DNA from: Burkholderia pyrrocinia
GTDB taxonomy: Bacteria; Pseudomonadota; Gammaproteobacteria; Burkholderiales; Burkholderiaceae
Length of the DNA: 64,000 bases
Assembly (NCBI RefSeq): GCF_003330765.1
Contig: NZ_CP024903.1
Location: 1,364,001 to 1,428,000, forward strand
Direction of reading: 5' to 3'
Both the position numbers and the translations under genes were made by a program. The notes under the pieces are model-generated. The model saw only the letters and a program-made list of their open reading frames with translations. It was not told the DNA's origin and ran no database searches. Below are positions 1 through 10,254 of the stretch, in pieces (position 1 is the first letter of the stretch; each line of letters begins with the position of its first letter).

Positions 1-413
1 TCACGTCGTCGTTCGGCGCGAGCTGCTACATGCACGGCGCGGCCTACGGCGCGCAGAAATCCGGCGTCGACAAGTTCGCGAAGGACATGGCCGTCGACCT
101 GAAGCCGTTCGACGTCGCGGCCGTGTCGATCTGGATGGGACCGCTGCGCACCGAGCGCACGACGCGCGTGTGGGAAGAACATCCGGACCTCTACAAGGAA
201 TTCTCGCTCGTCGCCGAAAGCCCGGAATTCACGGGCCGCGTGATTCACGCGATCCACGGCGATCCGCAGCGCATGGCGCTGTCGGGGCAGGTGCTCGTCG
301 GCGCGGAGGCGGCGCTGCAGTACGGCATCGCCGATCTCGACGGCAAGCAGCCGCCGTCGTACCGCGAGCTGCTCGGCGGGCCCGTGCAGGCGCATCCGGC
401 GATCGTCGCTTAA
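1..413 (+). CDS. Short-chain dehydrogenase/reductase, C-terminal part
   Basis: The gene enters from the left edge, so its start and the N-terminal nucleotide-binding glycine motif lie outside the window. The frame is open from position 3. What remains is the second half of an SDR: the catalytic Tyr-x-x-x-Lys is visible as YGAQK just after the first in-window methionine at position 30, followed by the usual substrate-loop region and C-terminal helix. SDRs are cytoplasmic NAD(P)-dependent oxidoreductases of alcohols and ketones; the substrate is not predictable. The stop codon TAA lies inside the ribosome binding site (taaggagcgc) of the next SDR, so the two are almost certainly cotranscribed. 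Confidence 0.85.
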   Translation, partial: TSSFGASCYMHGAAYGAQKSGVDKFAKDMAVDLKPFDVAAVSIWMGPLRTERTTRVWEEHPDLYKEFSLVAESPEFTGRVIHAIHGDPQRMALSGQVLVGAEAALQYGIADLDGKQPPSYRELLGGPVQAHPAIVA

Positions 414-422
414 GGAGCGCGC

Positions 423-1178
423 ATGGGCATCCTGAAGGACAAGGTCGCGCTCGTGACGGGCGCGGGGCAGGGCGTGGGCCAGGGCGTCGCGCACGCGCTC
501 GCGGCCGAAGGCGCTCGGGTCGCGGTGGTCGGCCGCACGCGCGACAAGCTGCTCGCGACCTGCGACGCGATCCGCGCGCGCGGCGGCGTGGCCGAGCCGT
601 TCGTGTGCGACGTGATGGACGCCGCGCAGATCTCGCATTGCGTCGATGCGGTCGTCGAGCGGTACGGCGGCGTACAGATCCTGATCAACAACGCGCAGGT
701 CGTGCCGCTCGGCCGCCTGCTCGACGTGACCGACGCGGATTTTCTCGCGGGGCTCGAATCGGGGCCGATCGCGACGCTGCGGATGATGCGCGCATGCCAT
801 CCGCATCTGAAGGGCGACGGCGTGATCGTCAATTTCGCGTCGTCGGCCGCGGTGCGCTGGGATGCGTCGGGTTACGGCGCGTACGCGGCGACCAAGGAGG
901 CGATTCGTGCGCTGACGCGCGCGGCCGCGTGCGAATGGGGCTCGGACGGCATCCGCGTGAACGCGGTCGCGCCGCATGCGTTGTCGCCGGGCCTGAAGGG
1001 CTGGGTCGATGCGAATCCGCAGGAAGCCGCCGCATTCTTCCGCACGATTCCGCTCGGCCGCGTGGGCGACTGCGAGCAGGACATCGGGCGCGCGATCGTG
1101 TTTCTCGCGAGCCGCGACGCCGCGTACCTGACGGGCGCGACGCTGCCGCTCGACGGCGGGCAGGCTTACTGGGGCTGA
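423..1178 (+). CDS. SDR family NAD(P)-dependent oxidoreductase
   Basis: A 251-residue classical SDR of normal family length. The N-terminus has the cofactor motif TGAGQGVG near residue 17. The usual NNAG motif is present as NNAQ near residue 90. The catalytic serine lies in the SSAA stretch and the catalytic pair is YAATK. The start ATG sits behind a strong AAGGAGCGCGC site that overlaps the stop of the preceding SDR, giving a tight operon. Substrate is unknown. The Gly-to-Gln change in NNAQ is tolerated in some SDRs but is worth noting. Confidence 0.88.
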   Translation: MGILKDKVALVTGAGQGVGQGVAHALAAEGARVAVVGRTRDKLLATCDAIRARGGVAEPFVCDVMDAAQISHCVDAVVERYGGVQILINNAQVVPLGRLLDVTDADFLAGLESGPIATLRMMRACHPHLKGDGVIVNFASSAAVRWDASGYGAYAATKEAIRALTRAAACEWGSDGIRVNAVAPHALSPGLKGWVDANPQEAAAFFRTIPLGRVGDCEQDIGRAIVFLASRDAAYLTGATLPLDGGQAYWG

Positions 1179-1299
1179 CGGCGGGGCCAACAACGGGGCT
1201 GACGGCGGGCGGCGCGTGCCGCGTGCCAATCATGGGTCCGGCTCGGACGCGCACGCGCGTGCGTGGCAGCCGGCAAACCGGAAACGAAGCGAGGACGAC

Positions 1300-2076
1300 A
1301 TGGGTCGACTGGAAGGAAAGGTAGCGATCGTCACGGGCGGCGCGCGTGGCATGGGCGCGGCGACGTGCAGGCTGTTCGTCGAGGAGGGCGCGCGCGTCGT
1401 GATCGGCGACGTGCTCGACGCGGAGGGCGAAGCGCTCGCACGCGAACTCGGCGATGCGGCGCGTTTCATGCGGCTCGATGTCGCCGACGAAGCGAGCTGG
1501 GTGCGCGTGGCCGAAGCGACGGTCGAGCAGTTCGGCCGCATCGACGTGCTCGTCAACAACGCGGCCGTGCTGATGTTCGGCGGCATCACCGAGCTGTCGA
1601 AACGCGATTTCGAACGCGCGGTGTCGATCAATCTGGTCGGCACGTTCGTCGGTATCCGCACGATCGCGCCGCGCATGATCGCGCAGAAGCGCGGGTCGAT
1701 CGTCAACATCTCGTCGGTGGACGGGCTGCGCGGCGTGAACGCGCTGGCCGCGTACGTGTCGAGCAAGTGGGGCGTGCGAGGGTTGACGAAAGTCGCGGCG
1801 CTCGAACTTGGCCACCAGGGCGTGCGCGTGAATTCGATCCATCCGGGCGGCGTGAACACCGCGATGTCGAATCCGGCCGGCGCACCGCTCGAGGAGATCA
1901 ACAAGCATTACGCGAACGTGCCGCTGCAGCGCGTCGGCTTGCCCGACGAGATCGCGCGCGCGACGCTGTTCCTCGCCAGCGACGAAGCGTCGTACTGCAA
2001 CGGCGCCGAACTGGCCGTCGACGGCGGGATGGCGGCAGGCGCGTATTACCCCGGATTGCCGGGCGCGCCGTTTTGA
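1300..2076 (+). CDS. SDR family oxidoreductase (3-ketoacyl-reductase/hydroxysteroid dehydrogenase type)
   Basis: Start chosen at the ATG at 1300 (MGRLEGKVAIVTGG), behind a GAAGCGAGG site; the longer open frame from 1216 adds residues unlike any SDR N-terminus. The protein has 258 residues, with the cofactor motif TGGARGMG, NNAA, the serine of ISSVDG and catalytic YVSSK, and it ends in the usual DGGMAAG-type tail. It resembles the 3-alpha(20-beta)-hydroxysteroid dehydrogenase/FabG-like group that reduces or oxidises secondary alcohols with NAD(P). It lies about 120 bp after the preceding SDR and probably belongs to the same catabolic group. The natural substrate cannot be read from sequence. 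Confidence 0.88.
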   Translation: MGRLEGKVAIVTGGARGMGAATCRLFVEEGARVVIGDVLDAEGEALARELGDAARFMRLDVADEASWVRVAEATVEQFGRIDVLVNNAAVLMFGGITELSKRDFERAVSINLVGTFVGIRTIAPRMIAQKRGSIVNISSVDGLRGVNALAAYVSSKWGVRGLTKVAALELGHQGVRVNSIHPGGVNTAMSNPAGAPLEEINKHYANVPLQRVGLPDEIARATLFLASDEASYCNGAELAVDGGMAAGAYYPGLPGAPF

Positions 2077-2601
2077 GCAGGGGCATGCATCAAGCATTCG
2101 AGCCCGATGTTTGTGTACGCAACCTAATTCAGGGTTTGCCTGAGTAGCGAAAACGTGAATCCGCGCGGCTCGCGTTCGCGTTGGCGGCACGCGAGAGCGG
2201 CGGGCCGAACTTGCCGTTCGCGCGAAATCCTTGCCGGGCGGCCGTCCCGGCCGTTTCGTCCCGGAAGCGCGTGCAATGGCGCTGTAAAAAAGACCCGCCT
2301 GCAACGGGCGTGCCGGCGCGTCGTCACAGTTGTTTCTTGTTGCAACGCAACGTCCCCCGAATAACGGCGATGGTATGCTGGCCGGCATGGAGTTGTATGG
2401 CAGGTTGCTTGTATGGCGAAACTCGCGTTCGCACCCTCTGACGAGACTTCACCTTCTCTCGCACGCATGGCGGCATCGACGCGCGCTCCGCTCGCGCGTC
2501 TCGTCCTGCGCGCCGCTGCCCCCTGCGCTCCAATCGCATTCCCCATCTGGCGGGCTCACCCCGCATCTCCCATCCCCGCCCAATAATCTGGAGACATCCT
2601 C
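2077..2601. other. Intergenic region and leader of pckG
   Basis: No convincing gene in 525 bp; the short open frames here lack coding character. It must contain the pckG promoter. Just upstream are two direct copies of TTGTATGGC (2393-2401 and 2409-2417, 16 bp apart), a possible regulator site or chance repeat. No clear intrinsic terminator for the upstream SDR was seen. Confidence 0.4.
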
Positions 2602-4467
<1,866 letters not shown>

Positions 4468-4472
4468 CGATC

Positions 4473-4512
4473 CGCATCGACGCATCGACGCATCGACGCA
4501 TCGACGCATCGA
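4473..4512. repeat. Five tandem copies of an 8-bp unit
   Basis: The unit CGCATCGA is repeated five times without change directly after the pckG stop and before its terminator. Simple repeats of this kind vary in copy number between strains. They lie in the 3' untranslated region and are not coding. Confidence 0.9.
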
Positions 4513-4518
4513 CCTTGA

Positions 4519-4560
4519 CGTCCCGCCACCGGCAGCGATCGCCGGTGGCGGGACGTTTTT
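4519..4560 (+). terminator. Intrinsic terminator of pckG
   Basis: A perfect 15-bp stem (CGTCCCGCCACCGGC, 4519-4533, pairing with 4541-4555) with a 7-nt loop is followed by TTTTT at 4556-4560. It is a textbook rho-independent terminator for the plus-strand pckG transcript. Confidence 0.93.
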
Positions 4561-4588
4561 GCATCCGCGCCACGCGTGCGTGGTTCGC

Positions 4589-5497
4589 TTACTGCGCGCG
4601 GCAATGCGCGACGACTTCGTCGACCGCGCGCTGCACGTCGCCGCGCCGGTAGCGCAGCAGCGCGCTATCGGCAGGGTCGGGCTCGTACGACACGACGTTG
4701 CCGCGCCCCGTGTAGATCGCGATGTCGGGCAGGAGCGGATGCTCCTGGTCGAGCGACGGCACGTGCTGCGGATTGCCGGCCGCGCGGAAGAATGCCGCGA
4801 AGTAGTCGGCGAAGCTGAGGTTTTCGTCGCCGACGAGGTACGCCTTGCCGGCTTCGCCGCGCTGCAGCGCACCCCAGATCGCTTCCGACAGCGATTGCGT
4901 CGAGATGAAGTTGCTGCCGCCGGCCGGACCGAACACGGGCAGCCCCGCGAACTGGCCCTGCGCATAGCCCGTGTACGCGGCGAACATCTCGTTGCGCAGC
5001 CCCGGCACCGACCCGACGACGAACGGCGCATTGACGCTGCACACCGCGAACGACGGCGTTGCGAGCGCGCGCACGCGTTCGTCGGCGAGATGGCGCGAGC
5101 GCACGTACGGCACCGTGTCGACGAGCGCCGGCGCGACCTGCGGATAGAAGCTGCCGACCAGCACCGCGCGCTTCACGCCCGCGTCGCGCGCGAGCGCGAA
5201 GAAGCGCGGCACCGCGTCGACGTTCGCGCGTTCCCAGTGCGCGGCTTCGTCGGTGCCGGGCGGCAGGTGGCGGATGTCGTTGCCGGCCGCGAACACGACC
5301 GCGTCGAACGACGCGAGATCGTCGCGCGTGAAGGTGCCGGCCACGTAGTCGCGCAGCAGCACGTCGAACTGCGCGAGCGCGCTGCCGGCCGCGGGCGGCT
5401 TGCGCGCGGCGAGCGTGATGGAGTTGCCCTGCGCGTGCAGGTGCAGCGCGGCGTGGCCGCCGATGAGGCCGGTGCCGCCGACGATCAGGATCTTCAT
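4589..5497 (-). CDS. NAD-dependent epimerase/dehydratase-like (atypical SDR) protein
   Basis: A 302-residue Rossmann-fold protein beginning MKILIVGGTGLIGGH, the extended/atypical SDR glycine motif GGTGLIGG. Later there is an NAPFVVG-type substrate-loop segment. The usual YxxxK is not obvious, which fits the NmrA-like or sugar-epimerase-like atypical SDRs whose substrate is unknown. ATG start behind a GGAGACACC site. It is the last gene of a minus-strand run (SnoaL-like protein, two SDRs, this protein) with gaps of 3, 40 and 78 bp, so probably one operon. Convergent with pckG. Confidence 0.82.
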   Translation of the reverse strand: MKILIVGGTGLIGGHAALHLHAQGNSITLAARKPPAAGSALAQFDVLLRDYVAGTFTRDDLASFDAVVFAAGNDIRHLPPGTDEAAHWERANVDAVPRFFALARDAGVKRAVLVGSFYPQVAPALVDTVPYVRSRHLADERVRALATPSFAVCSVNAPFVVGSVPGLRNEMFAAYTGYAQGQFAGLPVFGPAGGSNFISTQSLSEAIWGALQRGEAGKAYLVGDENLSFADYFAAFFRAAGNPQHVPSLDQEHPLLPDIAIYTGRGNVVSYEPDPADSALLRYRRGDVQRAVDEVVAHCRAQ

Positions 5498-5575
5498 GGT
5501 GTCTCCGTAGCGGCGCAGGCGCGCCGCGTGAAATGAACGGGTGATGCCGCGGATGCGGGCGGCCTTCGCTCAGAC

Positions 5576-6412
5576 TCAGAAATTGAAGCCGTTGCCCGTG
5601 ACGACGGGCAGGTTGGTCCAGAAGCCGTTCGGGTCGCGATACCAGCCGGCCGCCGCGAGCGCGCCGCCGTCGACGTGCAGCGTCGTGCCGGTGACCCACG
5701 CGGCGAGCGGGCTCGCGAGGAACAGCGCGGCGCCTGCGACGTCGCCGGCCGCACCGAAGCGTCCGAGCGGAATCCAGCGCGGGATGTGGTCATGGTGTTC
5801 GGCCGCGACCATCATGCTGACGGGCACCTGCGGCGTCTCGGTCGTTTCGGGCGCGATCTGGTTCACGCGGATGCCGGCCGGCCCGAGTTCGAGTGCGAGG
5901 CTTTTCGTGAAGCCGGTCAGCGCGGCCTTGAACGACGCGTACACGGTGCAGTTCGGAATCGCGCGGAAACCCTCGATCGACGACACGCCGACGATGCTGC
6001 TGCCCGCGCCACGCTTGCGCAGCAACGGCAGCATCGCGCGCGTGACGATGAACACCTGGCGCAGGTTCACGTCGAACAGCCGTGCGATGTCGTCGTCGGT
6101 GTAATCGTCGAACGGCTTCGCGATCTGCAGGAAATCGCCGACGTTGTTGACGAGCACGTCGAGGCCGCCGAAGCGCGCGTCGACCGTCCGCGCGAACGCA
6201 TTGACCTCGTCGCGACGCGTGACGTCCACGGTGCCGACGAGCGCATCGACGCCCGCCGCTTCGAGCGCCTGCCGTACGTCCTGCGCGCGGGCCGCGTCGA
6301 TTTCGGCCACGGCGACGCGCGCGCCGGCCGCGCCGAACGCTTCCGCGCACGCACGGCCGATGCCCGCGCCGCCGCCGGTGACCAGCACGGTCTTGCCGGT
6401 GAATGAAATCAT
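5576..6412 (-). CDS. SDR family oxidoreductase
   Basis: 278-residue classical SDR: cofactor motif TGGGAGIGRA at residues 13-22, an NNVG motif in place of NNAG, catalytic serine in VSSIEG and the pair YASFK. The ATG start lies behind AGGAATTGG. The C-terminus ends in a slightly long WTNLPVVTGNGFNF tail. It lies 40 bp downstream of another SDR in the same operon. Substrate not predictable; the grouping with a SnoaL-like protein and a second SDR suggests successive oxidation or reduction steps in breakdown of one cyclic or terpenoid-like compound (inference). Confidence 0.88.
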   Translation of the reverse strand: MISFTGKTVLVTGGGAGIGRACAEAFGAAGARVAVAEIDAARAQDVRQALEAAGVDALVGTVDVTRRDEVNAFARTVDARFGGLDVLVNNVGDFLQIAKPFDDYTDDDIARLFDVNLRQVFIVTRAMLPLLRKRGAGSSIVGVSSIEGFRAIPNCTVYASFKAALTGFTKSLALELGPAGIRVNQIAPETTETPQVPVSMMVAAEHHDHIPRWIPLGRFGAAGDVAGAALFLASPLAAWVTGTTLHVDGGALAAAGWYRDPNGFWTNLPVVTGNGFNF

Positions 6413-6452
6413 GGTCGGTCCAATTCCTGTGACGTTGAAGGAAGGCGAGCGC

Positions 6453-7310
6453 TCATGCGGCGCCCGGTGCGCGGCCGGCCTTGATCGCGTCGAGCGCGGC
6501 CGTGCCGTAGATCTGCGCGATCGTGTCGTCGACGCGCGGGTTGGTGCGCAGCTCGTGGCCGCCGTCGACCGCGAAGCTCTGGCCGGTCACCCAGCCCGAC
6601 TCGGGCCCCGCGAGATAGCGCACCGCATGCGCGATGGCTTCGGGTTCGCCGAGCGTGCCGAGCGGGATCTGTTCGAGAAAGCCGTCGACCAGCGCGCGGT
6701 TGTCGAACATCGGCGCGGTCGCCTCGGAGCGCGTGAGGCCCGGGCGCACCGCGTTCACGCGGATCTTCGCGCCGGCCAGTTCCTCGGCCGCGCCGCGCAC
6801 CAGCGCTTCGAGCGCGGCCTTCGCGGTGCAGTACGCGGTCAGCCAGCGGAAATTGATTCGCGCGGCGGTCGACGAGATGCAGACGATCGCGCCGCCGCCG
6901 CTGTCGGCCAGCCGCGGTGCCGCATGGCGGATCGCGGCGAACGCGCTGTGCAGGTTCAGGTCGATTTCCGCGCGGAAGGTGTCGGCGTCGTGCATCAGCA
7001 GCGGCCGGAATCCGGCGCCGCCGACCGTCGGCACGACGATGTCGAGGCGGCCGTCGATTGTCCACGCGCAATCGAGCGCGGCCTGCAGGTCGGTTTCGTC
7101 GCACGCGTCGCCTGCGTGGATCGCGACGCGGCTGCCGGGCACCGCGTCGGTCAGTTGCCGCCGGGCGCGTTCGAGCGCGTCGCGGCGGCGGCCCATCAGC
7201 ACGACGGCCGCGCCGTCGGCGACGAGCGCATGCGCGCAGGCTGCGCCGATGCCGCCGGCGCCGCCCGTCACGAGCGCGGTGCGGCCTGCGAGGGGAAGGG
7301 ACGTGCGCAT
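6453..7310 (-). CDS. SDR family oxidoreductase
   Basis: 285-residue SDR with TGGAGGIGAA cofactor motif near residue 15, catalytic serine in ISSTAA and YCTAK. The NNAG motif is replaced by TVGG, a more divergent form seen in some SDR subfamilies. The start lies 3 bp after the stop of the SnoaL-like gene, whose last codons supply its GGAGG ribosome binding site, so the two are translationally coupled. Confidence 0.87.
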   Translation of the reverse strand: MRTSLPLAGRTALVTGGAGGIGAACAHALVADGAAVVLMGRRRDALERARRQLTDAVPGSRVAIHAGDACDETDLQAALDCAWTIDGRLDIVVPTVGGAGFRPLLMHDADTFRAEIDLNLHSAFAAIRHAAPRLADSGGGAIVCISSTAARINFRWLTAYCTAKAALEALVRGAAEELAGAKIRVNAVRPGLTRSEATAPMFDNRALVDGFLEQIPLGTLGEPEAIAHAVRYLAGPESGWVTGQSFAVDGGHELRTNPRVDDTIAQIYGTAALDAIKAGRAPGAA

Positions 7311-7313
7311 CGG

Positions 7314-7730
7314 TCAGCCCTCCAGCGGCAGGTCTTGCGCCCAGTCGACGTGCAGCGTGCGCGCGGCGAAGCGCCACGTGCCGCCGTCGAACACGCAGCG
7401 GTCGCGATAGCGCAGCCCCCAGTCGAGCTTGCGCTTCACGCCGTCGCGCACGTAGACGTGGCACGCGATGCCGTAGGTCTCGACGTCGGCCTCGCCGCCG
7501 TCGAGCGTGACCAGTTGGTTGTGCACGTGATGCTGGGTCGCTTCGTAGCGCTCGATCACGCGCATGCCCGCGACGATCGCATCGCGGTCGTCAAAGCGGA
7601 AGCCGGGGCCGGCAAGGGTGGCATCGATCGTGAAGAGGGCGGTGAGCCGCGGCCAGTCGCGCCGGTCGACAGTTTGCGCGTAGCGGCACGCGAGTTCGTA
7701 CAGCGCGTGGCGGGGATTCGGATCGGTCAT
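7314..7730 (-). CDS. SnoaL/NTF2-like domain protein
   Basis: Start set at the ATG at 7730 (MTDPNPRHALYEL) behind GGGAGCC; the longer frame upstream lacks homology-like content. The 138-residue product has the pattern of the SnoaL/nuclear-transport-factor-2 fold: an N-terminal helix with YAQTVDRRDWPRLTALF, then FDDRDAIVAGM, and alternating strands ending in WRFAARTLHVDW. This group includes ring-hydroxylating dioxygenase beta-like proteins, isomerases and hydratases acting on cyclic substrates. It is the first gene of the four-gene minus operon and probably handles a cyclic intermediate passed to the SDRs; the exact reaction is unknown. Confidence 0.8.
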   Translation of the reverse strand: MTDPNPRHALYELACRYAQTVDRRDWPRLTALFTIDATLAGPGFRFDDRDAIVAGMRVIERYEATQHHVHNQLVTLDGGEADVETYGIACHVYVRDGVKRKLDWGLRYRDRCVFDGGTWRFAARTLHVDWAQDLPLEG

Positions 7731-8181
7731 GCATGGCTCCCGTGGAAGAACGGAAAGAGTCGGCCGCGCCGCGAGAGTGCGGACGCGGCGGCATTGCGAC
7801 GTCGATGCGCAGGTTCGCATCGGACCGATCGAGACTCATCATCCATACGGAGCAGGGCGAGGCTCGGGGAAAACACCGGGGCCGGCCGCCGTGCGCCGCG
7901 CGATGGTGCGACGCAGCGGCCGATGCGCGGCATGCGTCTGACGATTGGCGCGGCCGGTCGCGAAAGGCCCGGGATGTGCCGCGTTTGCGCCACGCGTGCG
8001 AATCCGTTGGTCGCGATGGTGCGATGCGGTATGCCGTGCGGCCTCCGCTCAGCGTTTGCCCCTAGTCGGAATGGACGATGGCTGGCGGCCGGGCGCTGGC
8101 TACCGTGCAGTCATCCGGTGCTGCATGCGATGCGCGCCGGATACGAACCGCATCAGCGGCCAACCGGAGGGGACGACGATC
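7731..8181. other. Divergent intergenic region
   Basis: About 450 bp between the minus-strand SnoaL/SDR operon and the plus-strand small secreted protein. Both promoters must lie here. I see no recognisable operator, RNA gene or protein-coding frame. Confidence 0.4.
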
Positions 8182-8391
8182 ATGAGACTGACGACTCGCA
8201 AGCTGTGCGTATTGGCGATGGGCACGTTCGCTGCCATGGCGATGGCGCGATACGGAGCCGATCAGGTCCCGTCGCCGCCGTATGCGGCCGGCATCCTGCA
8301 ATGCCGCTCGGTCGACCCGAGCGGCCTGCCGACCGGTTGCGTGCCGATCGACCCATCGCACTTCGGTTTCGCCGCGTTGCGCGGCATGTGA
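8182..8391 (+). CDS. Small exported hypothetical protein
   Basis: 69 codons starting at the ATG at 8182 behind an excellent GGAGGGGACGACGATC ribosome binding site. The N-terminus MRLTTRKLCVLAMGTFAAMAM is a typical signal-peptide-like positive plus hydrophobic stretch. The remainder is short, with two cysteines (residues near 41 and 53) that could form a disulfide. No family recognised. The strong start context and signal argue for a real gene; homologs were not checked. Confidence 0.6.
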   Translation: MRLTTRKLCVLAMGTFAAMAMARYGADQVPSPPYAAGILQCRSVDPSGLPTGCVPIDPSHFGFAALRGM

Positions 8392-8682
8392 CGCCGGCGC
8401 GGCCGCGCGTCGCGCAGGCCGAAAGCCGTCGCGGCGCGACAGCGCATGAAGCGCTTTCGCCGAGGCCACGGCGCAATCGTTGCGGGTCGGCCAGATAGCG
8501 CTGTCGATCCGGGTTTCACGTTGTTCGACTTCCACCGCGCACGACACGGCGTGCGGCTTGCCTTCGCACCGCCGTGTGCCCGTATCGGCAACGCGGCGAC
8601 CTTCGCGTCAGGCCGCGTGCCCGGCAGGCCAGCGCCACGACCATCGCTTCCCGCAGATTTCCTTCACGCTGACCCATTCCCC

Positions 8683-10179
8683 ATGTCATCCGATCATTCC
8701 CTGACCCGCCCCCTGAACACCCGCGACGTGCATCGCTGGGACGCCGAACACGACGTCGTGATCGTCGGCTTCGGCGCAGCCGGCGCCTGCGCGGCGATCG
8801 AAGCCGCGCGCGCCGGCGCCGACACGCTGATCGTCGAGCGCGCATCGAGCTACGGCGGCACGAGCGCGCTGTCGGGCGGCGAGATCTACCTCGGCGGCAG
8901 CGGCGGCACGCCCGCGCAGCGGCAGGCCGGCTTTCGCGACGACACCGAGGATCTGTACCGCTACCTGATGCTCGCGGGCGGCCGCGATGCCGACGAGGCG
9001 AAAGTGCGCCTCTACGCGAACGAGAGCCTCGCGCACCACGACTGGCTCGTCGCACAGGGCCTTACGTACAAGAACACGTTCGTCGCCGAGCGGATCGTCG
9101 AACCGGAAACCGACGATTGCCTGATCTGGTCGGGCAGCGAGGAAGCCTGGCCGTTCAGCGAGGCTGCGAAGCCGTGCCCGCGCGGCCACACGCCGCAATG
9201 GCCGGGCTGGGGCGGCGGCCAGATGCTGATGCGCGTGCTGGCCGAACGGGTGGTGGCGCTCGGCGTCGCGACGCGCTACGACACGCGCGCGCTGGCGCTG
9301 ATCGTCGACGATGAGGGCGCCGTGCGCGGCGTCGTGCTGCGCGCGTATGGCGAGACGGTGTTCGTGCGTGCGCATCGTGCGGTGATCCTGTGCGCGGGCG
9401 GTTTTGCGATGAACCGCGACATGGTGCGCCGGCATGCGCCGCAGTTCCTGCGCTCCGACGAACCGATCGGCAGCCCCGGCGACGACGGTTCGGGCATCCT
9501 GCTCGGCCAGAGCGCGGGCGGCGCGGCGATCCACATGGACCAGGGATTCGTCAGCCTGCCGTTCTATGCGCCCGAATCGCTGATCAAGGGGATTTTCGTG
9601 AATGCGCGCGGGCAGCGTTTCATCAACGAGGACGGTTATCACGGCCGCACGGGCCATCATGCGTTCCACCAGGCCGACGACCGGATCTACCTGCTGGTCG
9701 ACCAGGCGACCTACCAGGAGCCGCCCGCGATCGCGCGGATCGGCATCGCGGCGGCTGGCGAAACATGGGAGGAGGTCGAACGCGATCTGCAGATGCCGGC
9801 CGGCACGCTGACGGCGACCGTCGACGTCTACAACCGCCATGCGGCCGAAGGCGCCGATCCGCTGTTCCACAAGGCGAAGAAGTGGCTGCAGCCGCTGATC
9901 GAGCCGCCGTTCGTCGCGCTCGATTGCCGGATCGACTACGCGTTCTATCCGCACTTCACGCTCGGCGGGCTCGACACGCTGCCGACCGGGCAGGTGCTCG
10001 ACGCGGCGCGCGCGCCGGTGCCGGGGCTCTATGCGGCCGGCCGCACGACGTGCGGGCTGCCGCGCTGGGGCGCCGGGTACAGCTCGGGGCTGTCACTGGC
10101 CGACGCGACGTTCTTCGGCCGGCAGGCCGGCCGTCACGCCGCGCACACGGCAAGCGACTCATGGCGCAGCGCCGCGTAA
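8683..10179 (+). CDS. FAD-dependent oxidoreductase (fumarate reductase/ketosteroid dehydrogenase family)
   Basis: Start taken at the ATG at 8683 (MSSDHSLTRPL); the frame runs open from 8446 but the extra residues do not look like this family. The 498-residue product has the FAD-binding motif VVIVGFGAAGA near residue 29 and the YGGTSALSGGEIYLGG block typical of the FAD-binding-2 family. It ends with the GLYAAGRTTCGLPRWGAGY FAD-binding segment. Relatives include flavocytochrome c fumarate reductase, urocanate reductase and 3-ketosteroid dehydrogenases, which move hydride to or from a C-C double bond. No signal peptide or heme motif is present, so it is likely cytoplasmic. No strong Shine-Dalgarno precedes the chosen start. 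Confidence 0.82.
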   Translation: MSSDHSLTRPLNTRDVHRWDAEHDVVIVGFGAAGACAAIEAARAGADTLIVERASSYGGTSALSGGEIYLGGSGGTPAQRQAGFRDDTEDLYRYLMLAGGRDADEAKVRLYANESLAHHDWLVAQGLTYKNTFVAERIVEPETDDCLIWSGSEEAWPFSEAAKPCPRGHTPQWPGWGGGQMLMRVLAERVVALGVATRYDTRALALIVDDEGAVRGVVLRAYGETVFVRAHRAVILCAGGFAMNRDMVRRHAPQFLRSDEPIGSPGDDGSGILLGQSAGGAAIHMDQGFVSLPFYAPESLIKGIFVNARGQRFINEDGYHGRTGHHAFHQADDRIYLLVDQATYQEPPAIARIGIAAAGETWEEVERDLQMPAGTLTATVDVYNRHAAEGADPLFHKAKKWLQPLIEPPFVALDCRIDYAFYPHFTLGGLDTLPTGQVLDAARAPVPGLYAAGRTTCGLPRWGAGYSSGLSLADATFFGRQAGRHAAHTASDSWRSAA

Positions 10180-10195
10180 CGTAGCCGGAAACGAA

Positions 10196-10230
10196 CGACG
10201 CCCCGGGCAATCGCATAACCCGGGGCGTCG
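10196..10230. terminator. Bidirectional terminator hairpin
   Basis: A perfect 12-bp stem (CGACGCCCCGGG at 10196-10207 with its complement at 10219-10230) and an 11-nt loop sit between two convergent genes. A short T-rich TTGCTT follows on the plus strand. It can end both transcripts. Confidence 0.8.
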
Positions 10231-10254
10231 TTGCTTCAAGCGGTCAACAGGCCG

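Noticed and set aside
2393..2417. Direct repeat TTGTATGGC before pckG as a definite operator
   Set aside because: Only two short copies, without inverted symmetry or a known regulator motif; kept only as a note in the intergenic entry.
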